This document shows positions 1-6,816 of a stretch of DNA of 6,816 nt, in pieces. A program made the position numbers and the translations under genes. The stretch is from Sphingomonas sp. (GTDB taxonomy: Bacteria; Pseudomonadota; Alphaproteobacteria; Sphingomonadales; Sphingomonadaceae): positions 1-6,816 of the forward strand of contig JAFBAM010000218.1 in NCBI GenBank assembly GCA_019247755.1. Direction: 5' to 3'. Below the pieces are notes generated by a model. That model did not search any database. It saw only the letters and a list, made by a program, of their open reading frames with translations, and had not been told where the DNA came from. How positions within the stretch are numbered: the first letter of the stretch is position 1; every line of letters begins with the position of its first letter.

Positions 1-1
1 G

Positions 2-1741
2 ACCGGCGACATGCGCTACACCTGGCAGATCGAAGGTCTCGCGACCTTTGGCGGAGCCGAGGAGTTGCTTCACGCCTTCCGCCAGCAATCCACCCTCGAA
101 GCCGAGCGCAAGAAGCCCGCCAACGCGGCGCAGATTGGCCGCCGGGCAAACGCCGACGCAGATCTGCTGACCGAACTATTGCGAAGCCAGGGCTATTACG
201 ACGCCAACGTCGATGAACGGACCGACAAGGCAGGGTCAGAGCTTCGGGTCGTCCTGACCGCCGATCCGGGCCAGCAATACCGGTTTGCCTCGGTCGAGCT
301 GCCTGGCCTCGACGCAGCGGGTGATGACGCCGCCAGCCTGCGCGCGAATTTCGGCGTCCAGCCTGGCGACCCGGTAATCGCGGCGGATGTGATCGCGGGC
401 GGCGTTGCGCTGACCAGGGCGCTCGGTGAGCAGGGCTTCGCAAGCGCGAAAATCGGTGACCAGGACATTGAGGTCAATCACCAGACCCACCTCGCGACAT
501 TGACTCTACCTGTTAACCCGGGCCCCGTCGCGCGCTTCGGATCGATCCATGTCAGCGGCCGTCCGGCCTTCAGCGCGCACCACCTCGGAATCATCGCCCG
601 GTTCAAGCGGGGCGATCCCTTCAAGCGGTCCAAGATCGAGGATCTCAGGCGCGCGCTGATCCAGACGACTTTGATCTCCAATGCCGACATCCAGATCGTC
701 CCGGTGGACGATGGGCGGACCGTGGACGTTGACGTCCGCCTCGAGCCCGCGCCCCGGCACACGATTGCCGGGGAGCTCGGCTATGGCACCGCGCAGGGCG
801 TCCGGCTCGAAGCAAGCTGGACCGACCGCAACTTCTTCAACCCGGAAGGGGCCCTGACCGTCCGCGGCGTCGCGGGTACCAATGAGCAGCTGGCCGGCGT
901 TCAGTTCCGCCGCTCCAATTTCCTGCAGCGCGACCAGACCCTCAACCTGCAGCTCACTGCTTCTCACCAGAAGTTCGCGGCCTACACTGCCAAGACGGTC
1001 TATCTCGCCGCCAATATTGAGCGGCAGAGCAACTTCATCTGGCAGAAGAAATGGACCTGGTCATACGGCGGGGAGTGGCTCGCGACCGACGAGCGCGGGG
1101 CGTTCGACACCTCGGGAATCAAGGATACGCGAACGTTCCTGATTGCCGCCCTTCCTCTGAGCGCCGGTTATGACGGAAGCGACAGCCTGCTCGACCCGAC
1201 CCGCGGTTTCCGCCTGAGCGCAAGGATCAGCCCCGAGCTTTCCTCGCATGGCGGCAGGTTCATCTATACCCGCGCCCAGTTCGACGCGAGCGCCTATCAC
1301 CCCATCTCCGACCGCGTCGTCGTCGCCGGACGCGTGCGGCTGGGGACGATTTTCGGCGCGGGCGTCTTCCAGATCGCCCCGTCGCGCCGTTTCTATTCGG
1401 GCGGCGGCGGATCGGTTCGCGGATATGGCTACCAACAACTCGGTCCCAAGGACGCCGACGGCGATCCGATGGGTGGCCGCGGGCTTGCCGAATTCGGGCT
1501 GGAGACGCGCATTCGCCTGAAGCAGTTCGGCGGCAATTTCGGGATCGTGCCCTTCTTCGATGGCGGCTCGCTGACCAACGACGCGCTGCCGGACTTCAAG
1601 GACTGGCGCTTCGCCGCCGGGGTCGGCGTGCGCTACTATTCGAGCTTCGGTCCGATCCGCGTCGACCTCGGCTTCCCGCTCAACCGGCAGAAAGGCGATG
1701 GGCCGTTCGCCGTCACCGTCTCCCTGGGTCAGGCCTTCTAG
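2..1741 (+). CDS. tamA: TamA, outer-membrane Omp85-family subunit of the translocation and assembly module (5' end missing)
   Basis: TamA is a 16-stranded outer-membrane barrel with three periplasmic POTRA domains; with TamB it supports insertion of some outer-membrane proteins. Numbering from the Met codon at position 11, POTRA 1 is about residues 3-86 (GYYDA at 61-65), POTRA 2 about 89-170 (GFASA at 142-146) and POTRA 3 about 174-247. The barrel runs from about 251 to 576. It contains DPTRG at 395-399, the Omp85 loop-6 motif VRGY at 469-472, and GPIRVDLGFPLN near the end. The chain ends in Phe after alternating hydrophobic residues, as expected for the BAM-recognised last strand. The frame is open back to position 2, there is no signal peptide, and Met at 11 falls just before the first POTRA strand. 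The real start is therefore upstream and the gene is partial. No cysteine is present. The stop is TAG, directly followed by tamB. Family identity is secure; the residue boundaries are estimates. Confidence 0.95.
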   Translation, partial: TGDMRYTWQIEGLATFGGAEELLHAFRQQSTLEAERKKPANAAQIGRRANADADLLTELLRSQGYYDANVDERTDKAGSELRVVLTADPGQQYRFASVELPGLDAAGDDAASLRANFGVQPGDPVIAADVIAGGVALTRALGEQGFASAKIGDQDIEVNHQTHLATLTLPVNPGPVARFGSIHVSGRPAFSAHHLGIIARFKRGDPFKRSKIEDLRRALIQTTLISNADIQIVPVDDGRTVDVDVRLEPAPRHTIAGELGYGTAQGVRLEASWTDRNFFNPEGALTVRGVAGTNEQLAGVQFRRSNFLQRDQTLNLQLTASHQKFAAYTAKTVYLAANIERQSNFIWQKKWTWSYGGEWLATDERGAFDTSGIKDTRTFLIAALPLSAGYDGSDSLLDPTRGFRLSARISPELSSHGGRFIYTRAQFDASAYHPISDRVVVAGRVRLGTIFGAGVFQIAPSRRFYSGGGGSVRGYGYQQLGPKDADGDPMGGRGLAEFGLETRIRLKQFGGNFGIVPFFDGGSLTNDALPDFKDWRFAAGVGVRYYSSFGPIRVDLGFPLNRQKGDGPFAVTVSLGQAF

Positions 1742-1744
1742 ATG
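1731..1744 (+). promoter_or_regulatory. tamA stop / tamB start junction (probable translational coupling)
   Basis: The TAG stop of tamA (1739-1741) is followed immediately by the ATG of tamB (1742-1744), with no bases between and in the same reading frame. The only Shine-Dalgarno-like bases nearby are a weak AGG at 1731-1733 inside the tamA 3' end. With so poor a site, tamB translation probably depends on ribosomes finishing tamA and restarting. This would tie the amounts of the two partner proteins together. The coupling is inferred from the layout. Confidence 0.6.
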
Positions 1745-4700
1745 GCGGAAGCCGTCGTCGACGCCGAGGCTGGCGCACCTTTCGAACCGCCGAGGCGCTT
1801 GCGGCCCGACTGGAAGCGAAGGCTGCTCAACGAACTGCTCGCGTTGTTCGTCGCGCTCCTGTTCCTCTTGGCCGGCCTGCTTGTCCTGCTCGACAGCGCG
1901 CCCGGGCATCGCTGGATCGTCGACCAGATCGCCGGGCTGGAGACCGCGTCGGGACTTCGCATCCAGATCGGGAGGATCGACGGGTCGATCTTCGGCAAGT
2001 CGCAGCTTCGGAACGTCAGGGTTTCGGACAGCCGCGGCATCTTCCTGACCTCACCCAACATCAAGCTCGTCTGGGCGCCCGGCGCCTGGCTGGACAACAA
2101 GCTGTCGATCGACAGCCTGACGGCCGAGCGGGTCAGCCTGGTTCGCTTGCCGAAGCTCAAACCAACGACGAAGAAGGGGCCGATCCTTCCGGGCTTCGAC
2201 ATCCATGTCGGTGAGCTGCGGATCGACCGGCTCGACATTGGCCCGGCGGTCGGCGGCAAACCGAGAAGCGGGAGCGTCCGAGGCAAGGCGGACGTTAATC
2301 ATGGCCGAGCCCTGGTCGAGTTGCAGGCGCTGGTAAACAATGGCGGCGACCGCATCGCTTTCCACCTCGATGCCGAACCGGACCGGAACAAGTTCGACGC
2401 TTTCGCGCGGGTGATTGCGCCCAATGACGGGCTGGTCCCCGCCCTGATCGGCACCAAGCGGTCGATCAACCTTTCGCTTGGGGGCAAGGGCAGCTGGACG
2501 CGCTGGCGGGGTGCCGCAGCGCTGGACATGTCGGGCCGTCCGACTGTCCGGCTGGCGCTCGGCGTCGATAGCGGCCGCTATCGGCTGCAGGGCCAGTGGG
2601 CGCCGGCTCAATTCCTTACGGGGAAATTCCAGAGGCTGACTACGGGAATGGTCGTGATCCGCGGCGATGCGACGCTGAAGGATCGGCAGCTCGACGGACA
2701 GCTCAGCGCTGCGACGCCCGAACTTCGCGCCATTGCCAAGGGCCGGCTGGATCTTGCCGGCAACGCCTTTCGCGGCATGCGGCTGGGCATCGACCTCCTG
2801 AAGCCGCCGGCCCTGTTCACGAACATGACCGGCAGGAATGTGCGGATGGTGTGGACGCTCGACGGGCCGTTCGCGACCGCCGATTATTCCTACCGCCTGA
2901 CCTCCGACTTCGTTCAGTTCGACAACAACGGCTTTACCGGGCTGCACGCCGAGGGTCGCGGCAAGCTGACGCCATGGCCGATGCGCGTTCCGATCCGGCT
3001 GGCCGCAAAGGCAATCACCGGCATCGGCGATGTCGCAGGCGCGATGCTGGCCAACCCGACGATCGAGGGCTGGCTCACCGTTACCCCCAAGCTCGTCCAG
3101 GGACAGGACCTTCGGCTCACGAGCGCGAAGTGGAACGGCAAGCTGTCGCTGCTGATCGACCTCGTCACCGGACGCTTCGATGTGACGCTTTCGGGCGCGA
3201 TGCAGCGTTACCTCATTCCCGGCGTCGGCATCGTCGACGTCGTCACCGACCTCCATGTCGTCCCCGGTCCCAACAACAAGGGCAGTCATGTCGTCGGCAC
3301 CGCCAAGGCCTGGGTCCGTCGCCTCGACAACAGCTTCTTCCAGAGCCTGACCGGCGGACTGCCGTGGCTGACGACGAACCTCGAGCGCGGGAATGACGGC
3401 ATCGTCTATTTTACCAACCTGCAGCTCTATTCGCCGAAGCTCAGGCTGTCGGGCGAGGGCGTGCGGTTCAAGGACGGGACGTTCCACATCACGGCCGCGG
3501 GAAAGCAGGCGAAATACGGCCCGGTGCGGGTCGTGCTCGACGGCCATATCGAGCGGCCGAAGCTCGAAATCTTCCTGCCAAGACCAAACGACACGCTCGG
3601 GCTGTCCAACGTCCGACTGGCGCTTGATCCGATTGCGGCCGGATACAATTATCGGGCGAACGGCGGGTCGCGGCTTGGCCCGTTCACGTCGAACGGCCAG
3701 ATCCTGCTGCCGCACAATGCGCCGACGGTCATCGCCGTTGCCTCGCTCGACGCCGGCGGCGCGCATGCGAGCGGCAACCTGACCTCGCTTCCGGGCGGGT
3801 TCAACGGTCGCCTGACCCTCGCCAACGGCACGCTCGGCGGTACGCTCAATTTCTCGCCCGCGGGAGCGGCGCAGCGGATCGACGCGCATGTGACTGCAGC
3901 CAATGCAGATTTCCCCGGTGCCTTCTCGGTCCGGACCGGGCGCGCGGACGGCGTCATCATCCTCGCCGACGACAAGACAACGGTACAGGGCAGTGTCGAC
4001 GGCCGCGGCATCGCCTCCGGCGCAGTGACGCTCGCGCGGCTAACCGCGAATGCGAATCTCACAAACGGCGTCGGCCAGGTCAGAGCCGCCATCGCCGGCC
4101 GCCGCGGCGCGGCCTTCGCCTTCACTACTCTGGCGAATATCGAACCCGATACCATTCGTCTCAACGGCAGCGGCCGCATCGAACGCGAGCCGCTCGTGCT
4201 CAACCAGGCCGCAGTCTTGACCCGCTCCGGCGACGGCTGGGCGCTGGCGCCGACGAGCATCAGCTTCGCGGGCGGCAATGCGACTGTGTCCGGCCGCAGT
4301 GGCTCGGCGCCCGAGGTTCACGCCCAGCTTGCCGGGATGCCCCTCCAGGTGCTCGATCTCTTTTGGCCGAACCTGGACCTGTCCGGCTCGGCCACCGGCC
4401 GGGTCGATTACGCCTGGAAGAGCAACCGCAGCGGGCGGCTCGATCTCAAGGTCCATGGCCTCAGCCGCGCCGGTCTCGTTCTCGCATCCAAGCCGATCGA
4501 CGTCGGCATCGCGGCAGTGGTGAGTGGAAACCAGGCCGGCCTGCGGGCGGTAGCCGCGAGCGACGGCGCGATCGTCGGCCGCGCGCAGGCACGCTTCGCG
4601 CCGCTCGGCGGCGGGCCTCTGGTTGCCGAGCTAATGAATGCGCCGCTGTTCGCCCAGCTCCGCTACGCCGGCCCGGCGGACACCTTGTGGCGGCTGACCG

Positions 4701-5920
4701 GCAGCGAGGTGATCGACATGTCCGGCCCGCTAGCGGTCGGCGCGGACATCACCGGCAAGTTCGCCGATCCGCAAATCCGGGGGTCGCTGAAGACCGCGAA
4801 CGGACGCCTGGAAAGCCAGGTCACAGGCATGGTGATCGATCACGTGACGAGTCAGGCGCGTTTCTCAGGGCCGCAGCTGATCTTCAGCCAGATCAGTGGC
4901 CAGACCATTGGCGGGGGTAGCGTCAGCGGCAGCGGCAGCGTCACCTTCTCGGGCGGCAAGACCCTGCTCAACCTGTCGTTCAACGCAAGCCAGGCATTGC
5001 TGCTCAACCGCGACGATGTCGCCGCGCGCGTAACCGGCCCGCTGCAGCTCAAGTCCGACGCGAACGGCGGAGTCATCTCGGGCGATCTCCGGCTCAACAA
5101 GGGCCGCTTCCAGCTCGGACGGGCAAGCGCGGCCGCGGCCGTCCCGCAACTCAATGTTCGCGAAACCGGCCTCGACGAAGAAGATGTCATCGAGCCGGCG
5201 AAGCTTCATCCGTGGAAGCTCGACTTCAAGCTCGCGGGCAGCGACCTCCAGGTTACCGGCCTGGGCATCAACAGCCGCTGGACGACTAACCTGCAGGTCG
5301 GCGGCCTTGCCGACGCGCCGCGCTTCACCGGCCGGGCGGACCTGGTGCAGGGCAATTACGATTTCGCCGGCCGGATCTTCCGACTCGACCGGGGGGTGAT
5401 CCGATTCCAGGGTGAGAGCCCGCCCGATCCGCGCCTCGACATCCACGCGGAAGCAGCAGTGCAGGGACTAAACGCGACCGTGACGGTCGCCGGCACCGGC
5501 CTTTCGCCGGAGATCACCTTCGCCAGCAATCCCGCGATGCCTCAGGACGAGCTCTTGTCGCGCATCTTGTTCGGCACTTCGATCACCAACCTGTCGGCGC
5601 CCGAAGCATTGCAGCTCGCCTCAGCGGTCGCCGCGCTTCAATCGGGCAACGGCAGCCTCGATCCAATCAATGCCTTGCGGAAAGCGGTCGGTCTCGACCG
5701 CCTGCGGATCGTCCCGGCCGATGTCGCCACGGGCCAGAAGACCGCGATTGCCGCGGGCAAATATATCCGGCGGAAATTGTTCATCGAGGTCGTGACCGAC
5801 GGGGCCGGCTATTCTGCGACAAATGTCGAATATCAGATGACGCGCTGGCTCTCGATCCTGTCGACCGTCTCGACAATCGGCCGGTCGAGCGCGAGCGTTC
5901 GCGTCAGCAAGGATTATTAG
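1742..5920 (+). CDS. tamB: TamB, inner-membrane-anchored periplasm-spanning subunit of the translocation and assembly module
   Basis: TamB is anchored in the inner membrane and spans the periplasm as a long beta-structured groove whose C-terminal region contacts TamA. Family knowledge links it to outer-membrane protein assembly and to phospholipid transport alongside other AsmA-like proteins. The 1392 residues are somewhat longer than the roughly 1260 of the enterobacterial protein. Residues 1-30 are a proline-rich and then basic cytoplasmic tail, followed by one transmembrane helix at about 31-50. An N-terminal TamB-type segment lies at about 82-138 (GSIFGKSQLRNVRVSDSRG). A long beta-rich middle follows. 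The DUF490/TamB domain fills roughly the last 350 residues, with GRADLVQGNYDFAGRIFRL from 1197 and NPAMPQDELLSRILFG at 1263-1278. A short acidic stretch (1141-1151) precedes the most conserved part. The chain ends in KDY and contains no cysteine. ATG at 1742 is preferred because the next in-frame Met is far past the membrane helix. The gene is intact. Confidence 0.96.
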   Translation: MAEAVVDAEAGAPFEPPRRLRPDWKRRLLNELLALFVALLFLLAGLLVLLDSAPGHRWIVDQIAGLETASGLRIQIGRIDGSIFGKSQLRNVRVSDSRGIFLTSPNIKLVWAPGAWLDNKLSIDSLTAERVSLVRLPKLKPTTKKGPILPGFDIHVGELRIDRLDIGPAVGGKPRSGSVRGKADVNHGRALVELQALVNNGGDRIAFHLDAEPDRNKFDAFARVIAPNDGLVPALIGTKRSINLSLGGKGSWTRWRGAAALDMSGRPTVRLALGVDSGRYRLQGQWAPAQFLTGKFQRLTTGMVVIRGDATLKDRQLDGQLSAATPELRAIAKGRLDLAGNAFRGMRLGIDLLKPPALFTNMTGRNVRMVWTLDGPFATADYSYRLTSDFVQFDNNGFTGLHAEGRGKLTPWPMRVPIRLAAKAITGIGDVAGAMLANPTIEGWLTVTPKLVQGQDLRLTSAKWNGKLSLLIDLVTGRFDVTLSGAMQRYLIPGVGIVDVVTDLHVVPGPNNKGSHVVGTAKAWVRRLDNSFFQSLTGGLPWLTTNLERGNDGIVYFTNLQLYSPKLRLSGEGVRFKDGTFHITAAGKQAKYGPVRVVLDGHIERPKLEIFLPRPNDTLGLSNVRLALDPIAAGYNYRANGGSRLGPFTSNGQILLPHNAPTVIAVASLDAGGAHASGNLTSLPGGFNGRLTLANGTLGGTLNFSPAGAAQRIDAHVTAANADFPGAFSVRTGRADGVIILADDKTTVQGSVDGRGIASGAVTLARLTANANLTNGVGQVRAAIAGRRGAAFAFTTLANIEPDTIRLNGSGRIEREPLVLNQAAVLTRSGDGWALAPTSISFAGGNATVSGRSGSAPEVHAQLAGMPLQVLDLFWPNLDLSGSATGRVDYAWKSNRSGRLDLKVHGLSRAGLVLASKPIDVGIAAVVSGNQAGLRAVAASDGAIVGRAQARFAPLGGGPLVAELMNAPLFAQLRYAGPADTLWRLTGSEVIDMSGPLAVGADITGKFADPQIRGSLKTANGRLESQVTGMVIDHVTSQARFSGPQLIFSQISGQTIGGGSVSGSGSVTFSGGKTLLNLSFNASQALLLNRDDVAARVTGPLQLKSDANGGVISGDLRLNKGRFQLGRASAAAAVPQLNVRETGLDEEDVIEPAKLHPWKLDFKLAGSDLQVTGLGINSRWTTNLQVGGLADAPRFTGRADLVQGNYDFAGRIFRLDRGVIRFQGESPPDPRLDIHAEAAVQGLNATVTVAGTGLSPEITFASNPAMPQDELLSRILFGTSITNLSAPEALQLASAVAALQSGNGSLDPINALRKAVGLDRLRIVPADVATGQKTAIAAGKYIRRKLFIEVVTDGAGYSATNVEYQMTRWLSILSTVSTIGRSSASVRVSKDY

Positions 5921-5921
5921 C

Positions 5922-5938
5922 GAGAGGCCCTGCCTCTT
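5922..5938 (+). terminator. Probable weak intrinsic terminator after tamB
   Basis: A perfect 6-bp inverted repeat, AGAGGC (5923-5928) and GCCTCT (5932-5937), has a 3-base loop CCT and is extended by one G-T pair (5922/5938). It begins two bases after the tamB stop and runs into a T-rich stretch, TTTCCTATTT (5937-5946). The placement fits termination of the tamAB transcript. The stem is short and the T-tract is interrupted, so termination may be partial. Confidence 0.5.
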
Positions 5939-5958
5939 TCCTATTTGGATTTCGCGTG

Positions 5959-5997
5959 CTTCGCTCCGCCGCATGGTGGCGCTCCAGATTGGCGAAG
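5959..5997. repeat. Nested inverted repeat in the tamB-permease intergenic region
   Basis: An outer perfect pair, CTTCGC (5959-5964) and GCGAAG (5992-5997), encloses an inner hairpin. The inner arms are CGCCGC (5967-5972) and GTGGCG (5976-5981), with loop ATG and one G-T pair. As RNA this could fold into a stem with a large internal loop. It is followed by ATTTG, so it could act as a second, weak terminator, or be a chance arrangement in GC-rich DNA. Confidence 0.3.
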
Positions 5998-6070
5998 ATT
6001 TGTGAGCTGTGATCCAAGCCTTAAGTTCGCACAAAATGGCGTCAAACCATGTGACATTAGTGAAGTTAAG
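5998..6070 (+). promoter_or_regulatory. AT-richer patch, likely promoter/operator zone for the permease gene
   Basis: By hand count this 73-base stretch is about 41% GC, clearly lower than the flanking coding DNA. It lies 71-143 bases upstream of the permease start, where a promoter would be expected. It contains TGTGA three times (6001-6005, 6008-6012, 6050-6054), an inverted repeat TTTGTG (5999-6004) / CACAAA (6030-6035), and the odd palindrome ATGTGACAT (6049-6057). I found no good match to the -35/-10 consensus at proper spacing, so no exact promoter or regulator is assigned. Confidence 0.3.
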
Positions 6071-6091
6071 CAGGCTCAGGCTTGCGTGAGG

Positions 6092-6105
6092 GCGGGTCTG
6101 CCCGC
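6092..6105 (+). promoter_or_regulatory. GC-rich hairpin in the permease 5' leader
   Basis: A perfect 5-bp all-G/C inverted repeat, GCGGG (6092-6096) and CCCGC (6101-6105), closes a TCTG loop. It sits 15 bases before the core of the ribosome binding site. A weaker hairpin, CTCA (6075-6078) / TGAG (6087-6090), precedes it. It could influence ribosome access or leader stability, but no T-tract follows, so it is not a terminator. It matches no riboswitch class that I recognise. Confidence 0.3.
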
Positions 6106-6120
6106 ATGAAAGTTGCGAGG

Positions 6121-6131
6121 GGAGGGGGGAG
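6121..6131 (+). promoter_or_regulatory. Purine-rich ribosome binding site of the permease gene
   Basis: GGAGGGGGGAG ends nine bases before the ATG at 6141 and strongly resembles a Shine-Dalgarno sequence. A further GCGAGG lies directly upstream. It supports 6141 as the start. In that frame an upstream TGA stop (6087-6089) is followed by no other ATG, GTG or TTG before 6141. Confidence 0.75.
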
Positions 6132-6140
6132 CCCGCAAAC

Positions 6141-6816
6141 ATGAAGAACTGGAACGTCCGCAAGGCCATCTTCACACCTGAGCAGTTGCCGGAAGAACAT
6201 CGCCTCAAGAAATCCTTGTCCTGGCCGCATCTCGTGGCGCTCGGCGTCGGCGCGATAGTCGGCACCGGTATCCTGACCCTGATCGGCGTCGGCGCCGGTA
6301 AGGCCGGGCCGGCCGTCATTCTTTCCTTCGCGATCGCGGGCGTGATCTGCGCCTGTGCCGCGCTGGCCTATGCCGAGGTCGCGACCATGATCCCGGCTTC
6401 CGGCTCGGCTTACACTTATTCCTATGCGGTGTTCGGTGAGCTGATTGCCTGGATGATCGGCGTCGCGCTGATCCTCGAATATACGCTGGTGGTGAGTGCC
6501 GTCGCGGTCGGCTGGTCCGGCTATGCGGCCGGGTTCCTGAAATCGATCGGGCTCGGACTTCCTGACGCGCTGATACAGGGGCCGGAGCTGGGCGGGATTC
6601 TCAACCTGCCGGCGATCTTCATCATCTGGGTCGTTGCCAGCCTGCTGATGGCCGGAACGCGTGAAAGCGCGACGCTCAACGCCATCCTCGTCGTCATCAA
6701 GATGGCCGCCCTTGCCTTGTTCATCGCGGTCGCCTTGCCGGTCTTCAACCCCGAACACTTCCATCCCTTCATGCCGTTCGGCTTCCCCAAGAGCGGAGTG
6801 TCGGGGAGCGAGGTCG
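6141..6816 (+). CDS. APC-superfamily amino-acid permease (3' end missing)
   Basis: This is an inner-membrane secondary transporter that should import amino acids, probably coupled to an ion gradient; the substrate cannot be told from this part. Only the first 225 codons are present, a little under half of the usual 470-530 residues for the CAT/YfnA-like branch. A 30-residue hydrophilic cytoplasmic N-terminus is followed by helix 1 (about 31-50), which carries the family's unwound-helix motif GAIVGTGI at 37-44. Helix 2 spans about 56-77. The conserved block YAEVATMIPASGSAYTYSYA covers 77-96, then a long hydrophobic stretch with GELIAWMIGVALILEY (99-114) follows. Further helices lie at about 155-172 and 180-200, with the conserved GTRESATLN at 172-180. 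The start is fixed by the strong ribosome binding site and an upstream in-frame stop. It lies 220 bases after tamB on the same strand, behind a probable terminator, so it is likely transcribed separately. No frameshift is seen. Confidence 0.92.
   Translation, partial: MKNWNVRKAIFTPEQLPEEHRLKKSLSWPHLVALGVGAIVGTGILTLIGVGAGKAGPAVILSFAIAGVICACAALAYAEVATMIPASGSAYTYSYAVFGELIAWMIGVALILEYTLVVSAVAVGWSGYAAGFLKSIGLGLPDALIQGPELGGILNLPAIFIIWVVASLLMAGTRESATLNAILVVIKMAALALFIAVALPVFNPEHFHPFMPFGFPKSGVSGSEV

Noticed and set aside
1799..1801. In-frame TTG as an alternative tamB start
   Set aside because: A GAGG lies only three bases before it, too close for a ribosome binding site. The ATG at 1742 abutting the tamA stop is the more natural start.
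2596..3396. A 266-codon plus-strand frame inside tamB in another frame
   Set aside because: Its product is extremely Arg-rich, typical of an out-of-frame reading of GC-rich codons, and it lies wholly within conserved TamB coding sequence.
2051..3889. A 612-codon open frame on the minus strand opposite tamB, with other long minus-strand frames
   Set aside because: The plus strand encodes an unmistakable TamB throughout. The reverse translation is Arg-, Pro- and Gly-rich low-information sequence with no recognisable domain. Long antisense frames are expected in GC-rich genes.
4915..4960. Gly/Ser-rich repeat in TamB (around SGSGSVTFSGG)
   Set aside because: It is a short run of alternating residues typical of beta-strands in this protein, not a DNA-level repeat.
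6040..6080. GTGACA at 6051-6056 as a -35 box
   Set aside because: At 16-18 base spacing the downstream hexamers (around GCTCAG) bear no resemblance to a -10 box, so no specific promoter can be defended.
5621..6319. Minus-strand open frames crossing the intergenic region (5621-6319 and 6066-6764)
   Set aside because: They overlap the well-supported end of tamB and the start of the permease in antisense, have unlike composition and show no recognisable protein family.

Overview
The window looks like ordinary chromosomal core DNA from a high-GC alphaproteobacterium, most likely a sphingomonad (order Sphingomonadales). This rests on my recognition of the protein sequences: the TamA and TamB wording, the TamB C-terminus ending in Lys-Asp-Tyr, and strongly GC-biased codons. 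No database search was possible, so the assignment is an inference.

Layout: positions 2-1741 hold the 3' part of tamA, an outer-membrane Omp85-family protein whose true start and signal peptide lie upstream of the window. It is followed with no spacer by complete tamB at 1742-5920, an inner-membrane-anchored, periplasm-spanning protein of 1392 residues. The tamA stop codon and the tamB start codon abut in the same reading frame. A small GC-rich hairpin just after the tamB stop (about 5922-5938) probably ends this operon. A 220-base intergenic region follows (5921-6140). It contains an AT-richer patch that is the likeliest promoter zone, several small inverted repeats and a strong purine-rich ribosome binding site. 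From 6141 to the window end runs the first 225 codons of an APC-superfamily amino-acid permease, which is cut off by the window edge.

Function: TamA and TamB form the translocation and assembly module. TamA sits in the outer membrane with its POTRA domains in the periplasm. TamB is anchored in the inner membrane and reaches across to TamA. In characterised bacteria the pair supports outer-membrane protein assembly, and TamB-type proteins are implicated in moving phospholipid to the outer membrane. The permease is a separate transcription unit on the same strand and has no obvious functional link to them.

I found no RNA gene, mobile element, CRISPR array or defence system, and nothing that looks like a new biological system. 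The notable points are small: the in-frame stop-start junction of tamA and tamB, the complete absence of cysteine from both proteins, and the structured leader of the permease.
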